This document shows positions 1 through 11,837 of a DNA stretch of 64,000 nt, one piece after another; the stretch's first letter is position 1, and each line of letters begins with the position of its first letter. A program made the translations under genes and the position numbers. Below the pieces are notes generated by a model, which saw nothing but the letters and a program-made list of their open reading frames with translations, was not told the DNA's origin and did no database searches. Source of the DNA: Eledone cirrhosa (Eukaryota > Mollusca > Cephalopoda > Octopoda > Eledonidae). The stretch spans positions 200,073,537-200,137,536 of the forward strand of contig OZ024740.1 of assembly GCA_964016885.1 (NCBI GenBank), written 5' to 3'.

Positions 1-590
1 TGTTCTCATATTTGTTCTCATACATGTTCCCTCTCTCAATTTGCATATATGTACCTTTCCTTTGGTTTTGTCTTGATTCCTGTAGTAGAAGATAACTAAT
101 TGTTGACCTAATTACTACGTTTCAGACCTTAATCTTCTGTTCTACTATACTGTATCGTTCAATATATTGATAATATATCTGAAGTATCCAATATGGATCA
201 CCTTTTCTAAACTTCTTGCTTTAATTTAAAAATCTCCTTATTTACTCTTTATAAATATTTTTTTTTTATTCACTCCAATCAAGGTTTTAACGTTTAATTG
301 TTAATTTCCACTGTGAAACCATAATATTTAGCAATAAGTTTATATTCTCATGGCAGGGATGGTCAAACCCATTGTCCAGTCATATATTAGGGGTAGTATT
401 AAGGCCTATTGAAACTCATACTTTGGCACTCGATTTCAGCTAGCTGCCATTCGCAGTATACTTTAACAATGTCATATTACAAAGCTGGACGGAGTGGTCG
501 TTTGGTGGGGGGCATGCCTAGGCTAGTTTTTGGTGAGTTTGGTGTAGTGGATAGTCAGCTTTCGTTTGCGCCTGCGCAGAATCGCGGAAG
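1..590. other. AT-rich non-coding stretch
   Basis: I see no supported gene here. The only M-started frame (409-690, plus) lies largely opposite the 3' end of a minus-strand PLE remnant and has no recognisable domain, so I treat it as a shadow. Confidence 0.4.
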
Positions 591-599
591 GCAATTGTT

Positions 600-1711
600 G
601 ACCACAGGGAAACGGCAGGCGATTCAAGGACACACTATGTATGTCGTTGTCATATTTCTGCAAGTACCATCTGTACATCTTATTCAATAGACTACATTTC
701 TAGTTTTACAGTTTATCTGGGGTTTCACTTTACATGTAACACATTTCTTATTAGTACAGTGGGTTTTATTAAAGGGGTATGTTTTGCTGATCAGGGATTG
801 TATGGTAGTTCCTGTCTTTTCTACCACTTTAATCTTTAAGTGGGTCTTTCTTGGGGCCTTTCTACATTGGTTAGCTAATTTCCCCCTGGTATCTCTGGTT
901 GTCGTACCATGAGGTGGCTTTCCTTATCTTATGTTTAGTCCTATCTAATCTATTCCATTATTTGCTCCTGTATAATGGGCGAATTCCTTTCATGTCCATT
1001 TCTATGAGGGCCTTATACTTCTCCGTGACTCCTTTGTATACTCTGATTCTGTATCTTTGGTTGTAGCCAGAGAACTGCATGCGGTTGTTGAAGTGTTGGA
1101 TGTGTCTTTCCATTTCTGTTGGGTCGCACATGCGGGACACCTTCTTCATGAATCGTACCAAGTCTGTGATCAGAATATTAAAATTAGCACGATTGGACAT
1201 TGCTGAGTTTTTGAATTATCAGGAATTTGGAGGCAATGGCTTTAGCATATTGTGAATGGAGCATTTGGGCCCTCTCGTCTATGGTGTTAATGAAGAGTCC
1301 CGTGTCTAATACAGGTAGTCTATTGATAGGGTGTTTGGAAGCGTAGTCAACAGTTACTGTTATACTCTGCTGGATGCTTTACATTGTGCTATATTCTAAA
1401 TCCTATTCATTAGTACTCACTTGTGGGGGTGTTATTATTACTATATCAATATCGTCTACGTAACGAGAGAACATGACGAAGTCTATGGAGCTCTCTTCAA
1501 GGAGATCTTTGATTCTCCTTTCCCACCATACCATAAATAGATTGGCAACATCGCCAGCTGTACTGACGCCAATGGCTGGTCCCTCATTCTGGGTGTAGAT
1601 ATTTTCATTGAATTTAAACATATGGCCCTTTAGGCTAGCCCCTATTGCATGCGCGACCATTTTTTCTCACGTGATCATTGTTTTTGTGTGTCCGTATGTC
1701 TTCGGTCCAGA
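600..1711 (-). pseudogene. Penelope-like RT, C-terminal half and linker (minus-strand fragment)
   Basis: Reading on the minus strand from about 1660, the frame shows RT motif B (GPAIGVSTAGDVANLFMVWW) and motif C with the catalytic YVDD (FSRYVDDIDIVI), then a thumb/linker segment (about 1383-960: KHPINRLPVLDTGLF; later KKVSRMCDPTEMERHI and ALIEMDMKGIRPLYR), and a Cys-containing tail (about 840-700: HCTNKKCVTCK). This order is that of the metazoan RT family with a C-terminal zinc-binding and GIY-YIG region, which I place with PLEs. The GIY-YIG core is not readable. Frameshifts occur near 1400 and 1200 and a stop near 690. The 1240-1711 part is an inverted copy of 3226-3715. Family assignment is from remembered homologues. 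It is a dead 5'-truncated fragment. Confidence 0.65.
1240..1711. repeat. Inverted repeat, left arm (partner 3226-3715)
   Basis: The reverse complement of this arm matches 3226-3715 closely, covering the RT motif B to motif C region and linker. The match stops near 1711, four bases before the ATG of the Asn-rich ORF. Confidence 0.8.
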
Positions 1712-1714
1712 AAA

Positions 1715-2356
1715 ATGTCTCACGAAAATACGTTGGAATACGCGAAAATAAATAACAATATTACGGACAACAACGATAATAACGAAAGTAGTAATATAAA
1801 CAATAAATTTGACTATAGAAATAACAGCTATAATAGTAATAGTCATAACAATAATAATAGCAGGAGAGAGGAAAATAATAATAATAATGGAAATGTTATT
1901 GATAGACAGGACAACAACAACAACAACAACCACAATAATAATGATAATGCAAACGTTAACGTCAGACAGGACAACAACAACAACAACAACAACCACAGTA
2001 ATAATAATAGAAATAATACGAGTAGAAACATTAACGATAAGCACAACAAAAACAACCACAACAAAAACAAGAAACATAAAGGTAACAACCACAATGGTAG
2101 AAATAACAGTAACAACAATAACAATAGAGAGGACAACAACAATACATCTAACAATCATAACAACAATAATATTAACGGTAAGAACAACAACAACCACAAT
2201 AACAATAATAGTAGCACACACAACTATGACGATAGATTTAATGATAACCCTTTAGAGAAACTATTCTTCACCCAGCTGACAAAACATAGAAGACGAGCCA
2301 AATTTATCCCACTAAATTACCTTTTAATAAAAGAGCTTGTATACCACAACAAATAG
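1715..2356 (+). pseudogene. Asn-rich N-terminal ORF of a Penelope-like element
   Basis: I choose the ATG at 1715 (MSHENTLEYAK) because the ATG at 1649 lies inside the inverted repeat. About 215 residues follow; the middle is mostly Asn with interspersed Ser, His, Asp, Arg and Lys, written with both AAC and AAT, so it is not a pure triplet expansion. The last 35 residues (PLEKLFFTQLTKHRRRAKFI) are of normal complexity. After the stop, a neighbouring frame continues into sequence typical of the start of this PLE family's RT, so the ORF may be its N-terminal extension. Other PLE pieces in the window (33.4 and 43.7 kb) also have Asn-rich segments, which supports the link. Long Val/Ile-rich and Thr-rich frames over the same bases are shadows of the repeated codons. 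Confidence 0.5.
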
Positions 2357-3710
2357 ATGACGAAACAGAGGCACAGTTTACCATAGCTAGAAATAAGCTC
2401 AAACAGGTAGTAGACCGACATACTAAGAAACAAAGCAGACCAGAAATCCAACACCTTGTAAGGAAACCTGTAGAAGGCCTACTGAGCCTCAAGCAGCGCA
2501 CAAGGCTGGGGAGGTAGTGTGTCTAGCCACAGATAAATCTGGTCGGATGTCAATAGACAGCATACTGAACTATATCAAGGCTATGGAACTCCACATCACC
2601 AACACGAGCGAAACAACAAACACATGAGGGGAGAGGGAAGATCCTCAACGCTCACATGATGATGTGGACCGACATCCTTATACAAGCAGGAGCACTGCCA
2701 ACAACTTCCAGGCGTCTAACAATGACATACAACCCTCGTATGGGCTCCGCAAAGACCATAAGACAGCCGATGACCCAATGGCAGGACCACAAACAAGACC
2801 TGTATGCGGACCCAATATTACTAGCAACTACATGATCTCCTACATCCTCTCGGTGTTTATACGCCCCATAATTAAGATGTCCCCAGATATATGTGACAGT
2901 ACAGAGGATCTCCTCAGCAGAATCAATGAGTGCAACAAAAACAAAAAATTATCTAACTGCATAATAGGCAGTATGGATGTGGTATCACTGTACCCATACA
3001 TTAACATTGATTTTGCTGTGGAAAAATGTGTGGAAATAATCAGTGAGAGCGAGATGGAGTTCTGCGACGTCGACCCAGATGAACTGGGCCTCGTACTTAG
3101 ACTTACTTATGACATCGAGTAGCTAGATAGCCATGACCATAGCCATTTCTGCCCCGGTAGACCCATAAGAGGTAGACCGCCACCATAACTTCAATGACAA
3201 ATAAAAATCCCATAGGAAGGTGGAATGGATGGACCAAAACCATACGGTCGCCCCAAAAACAATGATCTCGTGAAAAAATGGTCGTGCATGCAATAGGGGC
3301 TAGTATTGAAATAACCCTAAGGAGCCATATTTTTAAATTCAATGAAAATATCTACACCAGAATGAGGGACCAGCCATTGGCGTCAGCACAGCTGGTGATG
3401 TTGCCAATCTATTTATGGTATAGTGGGAAAGGAGAGTCAAAGATCTCCTTGAAGAGAGCTCCATAGACCTCGTCATGTATTCTCGTTACGTAGACGATAT
3501 TCATATAATAATAAGAACACCCCCACAAGAGAGTACTAATGAATAGGGTTTAGAACATGGCACAATGGAAAGCATCCAGCAGATAGCTAACTCCATACAC
3601 GAGAGTATAACTGTAACTGTTGACTACCCTTCCAAACACCCTAACAATAGACTACCTGTATTAGACACGGGACTCTGGATTAACACTATAGACGAGAGGG
3701 CCCAAATTCT
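2357..3710 (+). pseudogene. Penelope-like reverse transcriptase (frameshifted)
   Basis: The plus strand carries an RT in pieces. 2357-2600 holds the segment before the fingers (EVVCLATDKSGRMSIDSIL). 2664-3122 holds an open stretch with the family signature TRPVCGPNITSNYMISYILS and motif A (GSMDVVSLYPYINIDFAVEK). 3278-3466 holds the motif B region in shifted frames, then a degraded motif C near 3480-3510 and the linker (KHPNNRLPVLDTGLW) at 3565-3730. There are at least three frameshifts or stops and a shortened region between motifs A and B. It is more decayed at motif C than the minus-strand copy at 1403-1660. A SINE begins directly at its end. Non-functional. Confidence 0.7.
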
Positions 3711-3715
3711 CCAGT
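3226..3715. repeat. Inverted repeat, right arm (partner 1240-1711)
   Basis: See the left arm. Together the arms enclose about 1.5 kb that includes the Asn-rich ORF and RT motif A. Confidence 0.8.
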
Positions 3716-3853
3716 GCATTACTGGTACTTTATTTTATCGACCCCGTAAGGATGAAAGGCAAAGTTAACCTCGGCGGGATTTGAATTCAGACTGTAAAGG
3801 GACGTAACTATGCTAGAAAGCATGGCGTCCAACCCTCTACCGATACTGCTAAT
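3706..3853 (-). mobile_element. tRNA-derived cephalopod SINE
   Basis: Minus-oriented copy. It has the conserved body with TTATTTTATCGACCCCGTAA, the box-B-like element (GGGATTTGAATTCAG on the plus strand) and the head region with a box A-like segment near 3835. It abuts the PLE remnant. Confidence 0.85.
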
Positions 3854-4034
3854 AAACAAATAATGCTGACCGAAGAGAAATATAAATAAATAAATCAATA
3901 TATACACAAGTACAATAACAAAAAACACATATAAACACACACTAGTAAACACAGATAGAATTTTAAAAAAAACACACATACACCCAGACGCGAACACACC
4001 CACCAAACATTATACACACACGCGAACGTATACG

Positions 4035-4195
4035 CAGAGACGGAGACAAAAAATAAATAAATAAATAAATAAATAAAATAAAGATGGCGTGAACATTACA
4101 ATACAACACAATAGGAGGAAATATGGTAATAGTACCACTGATGATGTTGCAGATGTGCAACCCGAATTACTTGATCGTTTTTTTGGGCTATGCGA
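4035..4195 (+). repeat. Interspersed repeat, first half (copy also at 39880-39985)
   Basis: The sequence from the AAATA-repeat through ACATTACAATACAA and AATAGTACCACTGATGA matches 39880-39985. In this copy the element is split by the repeat at 4190-4345 and resumes at 4345. Confidence 0.6.
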
Positions 4196-4345
4196 ATGAT
4201 TGTTTAACCATCGTCTCAGTGTGTTTGGCCTTCAACGTTTGTTATAGCTCTGGTTCATCTGAATCATTGAGCACTTGCCGCACATCTCGGAGGTTGTTTT
4301 CGTTATTTCGTGGGCCAAAATGCGAATCTCGATAATTTATGTTTA
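4190..4345 (+). repeat. Interspersed repeat with tRNA-like promoter boxes (also 24.9 and 25.5 kb)
   Basis: This matches 24900-25059 and 25520-25683 (CATCTCAGTGTGTTTGGCCT and similar). It contains a box-B-like GAATCTCG / GAATTCGATTCTC motif near its 3' end, so it may be a SINE or MITE. It interrupts the flanking repeat. Confidence 0.5.
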
Positions 4346-4508
4346 TATATATATATGTATGTATTTTTATCCGTTGGTCAATCAATCATAAACATTGATT
4401 GCCAAGTAAATTAACTATTGAGATATAAAGGAGGCCAAACCACCCCAACAGTGAGTGTGTTCTCTTATTATTTCTGGCAATATTATTACAATATGGCCCT
4501 CCCCAAGC

Positions 4509-4511
<3 letters not shown>
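4345..4511 (+). repeat. Interspersed repeat, second half, ending in (TA)n
   Basis: Matches 39990-40185, and its end resembles the outer arms of the 27-29 kb foldback (GACCCTCC..AAGCATAA followed by TA repeats). Confidence 0.6.

Positions 4512-4559
<48 letters not shown>
4512..4559. repeat. (TA)n microsatellite
   Basis: Uninterrupted alternating AT. Confidence 0.95.
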
Positions 4560-4563
<4 letters not shown>

Positions 4564-4916
4564 CAAATCTACACCGGCACACATTTATATAATATAGAAC
4601 ACAACAGAAATATGTGATCGTTAAATCAATAGTATATACAGATACAAATACAACGCCTCGCACATATTTTTTTTCTTTTAAGGTTTTTAGGTTGATATGT
4701 TGTCCTGTGGATTGGGAATTCTTCCTATTAATTTATCGACTCGTCAGATAATATAAGCTGAAATATGAGCTCTCATTCTTAATTTAGACAATTTAGACAC
4801 CAATATCAAACGTATGTTGGTGTTAACACACATATTTATCTCTGAATATCTAATACAGGTAAAATCATAGAGTGTCCAAACGGTTGCCACCTGTAATAAT
4901 ATATAACTCACTAATT

Positions 4917-4918
<2 letters not shown>

Positions 4919-4955
<37 letters not shown>
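4919..4955. repeat. (TA)n microsatellite
   Basis: Uninterrupted alternating AT. Confidence 0.95.
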
Positions 4956-4958
<3 letters not shown>

Positions 4959-5218
4959 GACCCTCTTCGGTCACAAATCACCATGTGATTTGCCCCTAGA
5001 GATTTCCGTCCGATGCACAATTCCGGGCATGGTTATTTTGAGAAAGACTAGCAGTCGCCCATGCATACCAGCCTCCGCTTTCCACGCCACCAATGATGCC
5101 CAAAGGAAAGGCAATGGCCGATACAGCATGGCACCAGTGACGTCGCAATGCATTTCCACAGCGGAAGAAACTGGGGAAACGTGAAATAAAGTGTTTGCTC
5201 AAAAACACAACACATATA

Positions 5219-5318
<100 letters not shown>

Positions 5319-5448
5319 CATAGACAGATAGATGGATAGATAGATACAGTATAACTGGATTGAATCCGGAAAAAAATTGACAGAAATTGCAAAAGATTAA
5401 AAATGAATTTATTAATGCACGAGTTTTACCGCCTGTTTGTGGAGTCAT

Positions 5449-5585
5449 GTAACAGCCTGCACTATCTAGATTGTTATGTAAACCACTACAGTGTAATGCG
5501 CTATTTCCGTACGCACATAATCAGAGAAACCGAACAAAATTCACTATAGTGTATTAAATAACAATCTAGATGTTGCAGGCCGTTA
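5449..5585. repeat. Short inverted repeat
   Basis: Arms 5449-5476 and 5558-5585 pair with about three mismatches (core CTAGATTGTTAT / ATAACAATCTAG), with an 81 bp spacer. Probably a small foldback element. No gene seen in 5590-5850. Confidence 0.6.
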
Positions 5586-5849
5586 AGTAATAGCACTGAA
5601 ACAGGTGTTAGCAAAACATCTGCATGAACAAATTCTCTAATGTTTTGCCCCACCCTTAGCAAAAACATTTACCAATAAATTGAAAACATTAGAAGCAATA
5701 ACAAAATCAATTATTGGTCTCTGGCTCGATTCTCTTATACCATGCGCATTTATGGATACATTTCCGGTGGAAGGTATTAATTATGAGAACAGAAGTCAGA
5801 TAAGACCTTTCCATTGGTATTTAGATCGGGATCACCGTTCCTTCTAATA

Positions 5850-6445
5850 AAGCTGTGGAGACAGAGCCATTCGTCATCTCAAGGAAACATGTGCAATGAT
5901 CTCCATGTGAGCCATATTCCATTGAAGCAGGTGGAGAAGTTCAAGTATCTCGGAACCATGTTCTTCGGGGATGGATTGCAGGAGGCAAAATTAAATGCAA
6001 TAATTGCAAGCGCTAATACATTTATTAGCAGGGAGGTAATTGTATTAGCTAAGCATACTATCTTTAATTCGGTATCCGTGCCAGCCCATACATATGGTCA
6101 TGAATCTTGGGTAATAGCCGAAAGAATACGATCGTGAATACAAGCGGGCGTAATGGCGTTTCATCGAAGGCTCTCTGGAACAATGTTTCTCACTAGAATG
6201 CGTAGTTCCGAGATCAGAGAGTCGCTCCAAGAAGAGCCGCTACCTCTCCAAATCGAAATATCACAGATCTGATACAAATGATATGCGTTTAGAATGTCTC
6301 CGGAAAGAATCGCTGAGCAGATATTACGGGCAAAATAAACCAGCACGAGACACCAATGTAGACCCGACCCTTGAACAATATGTTTGGGTCACACCCATGA
6401 TCTGGGCTGGTCTCGCTTGTAGATAAGCCGTATCAAGTGATGATG
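5850..6445 (+). pseudogene. Non-LTR retrotransposon RT, C-terminal end
   Basis: The plus frame shows the end of a LINE polymerase: VEKFKYLGTMFFGDG (thumb), then VPAHTYGHESWVIAERIRS, the first stretch of about 108 residues. After a stop near 6137 the same family continues (FHRRLSGT, RMRSSEIRESLQEEPL) and ends with DLGWSRL near 6415. These are the signatures of the C-terminal domain of APE-type LINEs. The catalytic RT motifs are absent, so this is a 5'-truncated insertion, the usual outcome of target-primed reverse transcription. In-frame stops and one frameshift make it a pseudogene. The exact clade is uncertain. Confidence 0.75.
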
Positions 6446-6528
6446 ATAGGTTCTTACAGGGGCCAGTGGTAAGCGTGTTTGATGACTCTTCTCCTACAAG
6501 CTTCCCCCGAATATATGGGCGTAGAAGA

Positions 6529-6654
<126 letters not shown>

Positions 6655-7301
6655 ATAATGATTGCACAAGCGATCCCTTGTCCTAGCTTAGCCCTTTAAC
6701 CAGTGTCTTATTTGAATGAAGAATTTAAAGGACATGATCCATTTATGTTATCTTTACAAATACGGCGTATATAATATCGGATTATGTACTGACAGAGATA
6801 TTTTATTTAAAACCTAGTCAGATGTCTTGTAATGGATAATTTCTTGCTATTTCCTGAGACCTCTTGACCACATCGATCTTGCAGATGTTTGAGATCTAGC
6901 GAAAAGCAATACTCCCAATACCTTTCTCTCGCCATATGTTCTCAGGGTGTGTTTTCTAGAAGAACTTCTCGGTGTTCATGTTTCAATAACAAAAGATATT
7001 ACACGATGGCATTGTTTTTGTTTTGTACACATTTAGGAAAATAATTTCTCTCTAAAACATGTTTGTTTAATGTTTTTATAAATCTTACTGTGATGACGAT
7101 TTGTCTATAAAATATGTATAAGCTTTCCATAAAATAAAGGAAAGCGCTGCTCTAACAACATAAAGAAAAGGAATTGAGGTGGCTCTGCAGAATCTCACAC
7201 GTTCTCTCGTAAATATATTTATATATTTAATTTTTCATGTTTGGTTACTTTTCGAACTGTTAAGATACGGGATATAAACAGATTCCGGGGAAGACGCACA
7301 A

Positions 7302-7310
<9 letters not shown>

Positions 7311-7342
<32 letters not shown>
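7311..7342. repeat. (TA)n microsatellite
   Basis: Alternating AT next to the inner end of the left foldback arm. Confidence 0.9.
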
Positions 7343-7346
<4 letters not shown>

Positions 7347-7797
7347 TTTATATCTGGATCCTACGTGCACCATACATATGCACCTGCTATTTTTATCTAA
7401 AATATTGTTTTCCAATTCCAACCCGCCTGTCCCTTCAATCTGTCTTATTTCTCCCTCTTCCTTCTGATGAAGGAATAGCGTCCAAAATGTTAAGACCCTC
7501 TTCCTGCAATCTCAAGCGTTAACCTAAAATATTCCTTCCATATACCGTACCGATTATGTTACTTCTGTTTACCTTTTATATATATATACAAAAATAAGAC
7601 AAGAAAATATTACAAAATGCTAATAGAATTGTTTCATGGAAAAACAGAAACCACTTTTTAAAGGGTAAGACTGGTTTCTGTCAATAAAAATTTCGACTTC
7701 CTCATACTAGAAAAATTATATAACAAAGTTAATTAGAACGGAAAATTAAACCCCATGTACATATTTCCATAGTTTACATATAGGAAATTGGTTCACC

Positions 7798-7812
7798 TTT
7801 TCGACTCTCTCC

Positions 7813-7843
<31 letters not shown>

Positions 7844-7884
7844 ACTCTCTATATCTATCTATCTATCTCTCTCTCTCTCTCTCT
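7798..7884. repeat. C-run and (CT)n microsatellite
   Basis: Poly-C followed by CT and CTAT repeats. Confidence 0.9.
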
Positions 7885-9008
7885 TGGTAATGTTGTGGTA
7901 TATGCGGGCGGGCAACGGGCTTCTGAAGTTGCTGTCTATTTCTCCGAGGTTATCGCAAATGATACTTGCCGATGATACCCATCAAAAAATCACATGGTTG
8001 TGAAACGAACTACTTCACCACGCAGCACGCCTTGCGTTCATTTATTTAATCTTAAAGAAGTTTTTTTTTTTATTGACCGAGATATCAGCGAAGATGGTTC
8101 ATCGTGATTTCTGAAAATATTAGTTTCCATCCTAAATATTTTGAAAATTTAGAACATCAATATGTAATACTAAGGAGTTGTACTTGTTTGGCAAGTGACC
8201 TGATCAAATATCAATTCTTGAAACTGATGCAATTACATCGCTGAAGAGTCATTTTAGCCACAGAATTTAATGTCTTGTAAATCATTGGTTTTAGTGTTGA
8301 ATTTAAAACAATTACATCTTGGAAGAGATTTTACCCATTCAGGACGCATAAAGACTGTTAAATTCACTTTACATCAATTATGTATTTCTTGATATCAAAC
8401 TTTTTTTGTTGCAAGGGTGCATTACCAAATGTGATTGCCGTTATTATAAAGGGAGTTATTTATCTCAATGTGCCTTTAATCAAAATACTTTAAATTTTTT
8501 CATGTCTACAAAGGAGACCTGATTTTGGTGTTGTTTATTGCTACTTCAAGTATAATTGATCAGACATATGGTTAAAGTTATTTCACCAGTTACCAATCTT
8601 TCTTTCAAACAATGCTTTTCCGTATTTTAGATATGATCTAAGAGTAAACCTTTCGTCTTGAAAGCATGACATACTGTGTGGAATTGTGTCTAAATTTCAC
8701 TACCACAGCCTCCGATCAATCAAAACCTTTTACGGGAATTTGTTGAGAGAAACACTGCGACAACCCATTGATTACACCTGTAATTCACACGTTCGGTCTT
8801 GTCACATATTGGCCACACGAATCCGGCATGCGAATTACGTTCAGGGCAGATATGCTTCTAGAATACTTGCCATTTGCACGTTAATTAATATAGAAACCGA
8901 CACTATGTCGAAAATGTGTTGCTATTGTTTCCTGCAAATTAAGTCACATTGTTGAGAGTCTTTCGCTGGTACGTGAGTTCTTTCCATGTTTAGTTAGTGG
9001 TCAAGAGC

Positions 9009-9306
9009 AGACATATGAATAAAATTAAACGCATCTCTTTCATTTGCGAAAAGAACTCGAGACCACATTATTCTTAATTATTTTCAAAATTACCTGATTT
9101 TCAACGACTGTATTTCATTAGAAATGTATTTACTGAAGTTGGGACATTCACCGACAATTATCACGTATCCCAGTCAATGAAAACTATGCTTTGGTCACCC
9201 CACCTGCTAGACATAGCACTTGCTTATTATGAAATAACTCTTTCAATAATGTGGTCTCGAGTTCTTTTCGCAAATGAAAAGATGCGTTTAACTTTATTCA
9301 TATGTC
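9009..9306. repeat. Inner inverted repeat
   Basis: Arms 9009-9072 and 9247-9306 pair (core TTGCGAAAAGAACTCGAGAC), with about 175 bp of spacer. It lies off-centre inside the larger foldback. Confidence 0.75.
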
Positions 9307-9312
9307 TTTATT

Positions 9313-9315
<3 letters not shown>

Positions 9316-9382
<67 letters not shown>

Positions 9383-9387
9383 CGTGT

Positions 9388-9448
<61 letters not shown>

Positions 9449-9454
9449 TGTGTG
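9316..9454. repeat. (TG)n microsatellite with variant units
   Basis: TG repeats with CG and TA variants. Cys/Val and Thr/His ORFs here are repeat artefacts. Confidence 0.95.
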
Positions 9455-9789
9455 AGCGTCTTCCCCGGAATCTGTTTATATCCCGTATCTTAGCAGTTCG
9501 AAAAGTAACCAAACATGAAAAAATAAACATATAAATATATTTACGAAAGAACGTGTGAGATTCTGCAGAGCCACCTCAATTCCTTTTCTCTATGTTGTTT
9601 AGAGCAGCGCTTTCCTTTATATTATGGAAAGCTTATACATATTTTATAGACAAATCGTCATCACAGTAAGTTATATAAAAACATTAAACAAAAATGTTTT
9701 AGAGAGAAAATGTTTTGTGACATGGCTGCTTCTTTAAATTATATGTATATTTACAGGGGAGTTAGAGTGGTACGGCGTGTGACAAAGCT

Positions 9790-9995
9790 GATCTTTTGAA
9801 TTCATAAGTACATTACAAGGCAGATGTCAATGTAGTGAATCTGAACCAATAAATTATAGGTGCATTACAAGTTATAAATCAGTGTAGTAAGACTGACCCT
9901 TTACATTATAGATACATGACAAGCCAGAATGCGCATGGCATAAAGTGTGACAAGTTTGTCCATTTGAATTATAGGTACATTCCGACAGACGAATT
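9790..9995. repeat. Degenerate ~50-60 bp tandem repeat
   Basis: Four diverged units share a core like ATAGGTACATTACAAG (near 9807, 9857, 9910, 9972). Confidence 0.4.
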
Positions 9996-11027
9996 TGCAC
10001 AATTTTTGACTACACAATTTAAACAGAAAACTTACCTCAACTCGGGGCTAATACACTTTTCCAATATGCTAGTCAGTGGGACTTCATGAATGTGAAACTG
10101 AATAGCTTAAACGCCCGTACATTTATATATACACACTGAGAGGCATGTACTTGTATGTGTAAGGTAGGTGTATAGGACGGCTTTATTGTTTGGTCAGGCC
10201 AGACAACGCAAGGCCCATGATATTTTCGGGCCATCAGAGACAGCTTGGCGAGATGAAGTTAGGTTTCTTCAAGTAGAAAACCTGGCCGTAAAGCTTGCTG
10301 TAGATTATAATCTGCTAAAAGCACCAAAACAGTAGATGGTGAAGTAAAGCCGGACGACTGTAATACATACATTTATAGCACAGACATTTGAATAATAGCG
10401 ATGTTAGTTAGTTACTGGTTTCCAATGGCCCAACCAGTGGCTCAATGCACTTTCAATATCGTGAGTGACAAGGCTGTCTGGGTAATTCGGGCAGAACAGA
10501 CACACCAATTAATTGCCAATTTAACGCGAATATACATATATATAAATATTTCGCCAATACAAACTCACTCACACATATACACAGACACTGACGAAATGGA
10601 TCTTTATATATTTTGTCGTCGTTAATATTTCCATGTTGTCAATGTTTTTTTTTCTCCGATGTTTCTAAAATTAAAAGATAGTGATTTTAATTAATGCGAA
10701 GAAATAATCGTGATGTCGTTTCCATACCGTGCTTAGACCTCGAAACTCTCTATCATCTCACAACTATAATATGTTAAAATGAGGTGATGCTTGCTTGATT
10801 GCAGTGTGATACTGGTGCCGCAGTCTATAGTGCCATACCACAGCGTCCGATGTGTTGTGAGACTATTCGTATCTACTGTACAGAGATAAATCTCTAGTTC
10901 GAATATGAACACAGAACACAAATACTTGTATGTATACTGCAACGAAACGCGTTCCAGACTCGAACAGTTCGACAAGGTAATATATTTAGTATGGTATGGT
11001 ATGGTATGTTCCCGTAAATCCAGATAG
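9996..11027. other. Unassigned intergenic DNA
   Basis: No recognisable gene. It includes a (TATGG)n-like pentamer run at about 10988-11007. The ORFs of 74 and 153 residues lack familiar domains. Confidence 0.4.
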
Positions 11028-11128
11028 AGTCGTAGGGGCGCCCTATTGACATACAGCGTTTCTTGGGCATTTAAGCCTGGCGGAGCCCATCCATCTTCAG
11101 AAGTGAGTACAGCAGATTTCTTCCAGGA
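11028..11128 (+). repeat. Repeat related to the arms at 38.4 and 39.4 kb
   Basis: The segment GAGTCGTAGGGGCG to GCAGATTTCTTCC is a diverged match to 39316-39412. It is followed by a SINE fragment. Confidence 0.5.
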
Positions 11129-11149
11129 AGAGGGACAATCGACCCTTGT

Positions 11150-11222
11150 ATTAGACTGGTACTTTTTTATCGACATCGAAAGGATGAAAAGCAAAGTTGA
11201 CCACGGCGGGTTTAACGAATTC
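11150..11222 (-). mobile_element. SINE fragment
   Basis: Diverged piece of the cephalopod SINE body (TATCGAC..AAGGATGAAA..CGGCGGGTTT). Only the middle is preserved. Confidence 0.65.
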
Positions 11223-11389
11223 TATACAACATTCTATCCGACTTTCTAACGACTCTGCCATTTCGCCGCCTATATTATATTAGTAACACCCCGTCAAAAA
11301 AGAAGCAGCAAAGTTGAGTTCAGTGAGATTTGAGCTTGGAGCGGATAATTAGAATAAATAACACAAAACATCCTCTCAAAACTGTATAC

Positions 11390-11520
11390 ATATATGTATG
11401 TATACATGTATCGATACATGTATGTATATGCCTATATGTATATAAATGTGTTTGCGTACACACACACCGCATGTGCGCACGTATATACGTAAATATGTAT
11501 GCGTGTGTGCATATGCACAT
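11390..11520. repeat. TATG/CA-rich simple repeat
   Basis: Imperfect ATGTATAC, ACAC and GTAT repeats. Both strands stay open only because of the repeat. Confidence 0.7.
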
Positions 11521-11621
11521 TCAGACATAATTGTCAGTCTTTTATAGATGATAATCGGATTTACAAATAATAAATATCAATCCATTTTCCATATAATAAT
11601 AACAGCAACAACAATAATAAT

Positions 11622-11812
11622 GATTTCTACTATAGGCACAAGGCCAGTAATTTGAAGAGGAGGGGAAAGTTGATTAAATCGAACCCAGTACTTTATTTTA
11701 TCCACCCCGCAAGAATGAAAGACAAAGCTAACTTTGGCAGAACTTGAACTCTGAACGTAGAGGACCGTAACTATATGCCACAAAGCATATTTTCCGATAC
11801 TCTAATAATACT
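11622..11812 (-). mobile_element. tRNA-derived SINE, full-length but diverged
   Basis: Minus-oriented. The 3' part with the lineage tail (GGCACAAGGCCAG), the body and the tRNA-like head are all present. An ATT/AAT repeat tail lies at 11600-11621. Confidence 0.8.
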
Positions 11813-11837
11813 GAAAATCCCATAATAATAATAATAA

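Larger units (their letters stand above)
7045..9714. mobile_element. Large foldback element with 250 bp inverted arms
   Basis: The left arm 7045-7297 and right arm 9456-9714 are inverted copies (for example GATTCCGGGGAAGACGC at the inner end). Their inner ends run into complementary microsatellites: AC/TA after 7298 and TG before 9456. The 2.1 kb interior has no recognisable transposase. It contains (CT)n at 7798-7884, a smaller inverted repeat (9009-9072 / 9247-9306) and otherwise unique AT-rich DNA. The short ORFs inside have no domain I recognise. It resembles a non-autonomous foldback transposon, but terminal duplications were not identified. Confidence 0.65.

Noticed and set aside
1667..2255. 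Long Val/Ile-rich minus ORF and Thr/Ile-rich plus ORF
   Set aside because: They overlap the Asn-rich frame and follow from repeated AAC/AAT triplets read in other frames.
9177..9534. Cys/Val and Thr/His ORFs of 60-90 residues
   Set aside because: Pure (TG)n translation, open on both strands.
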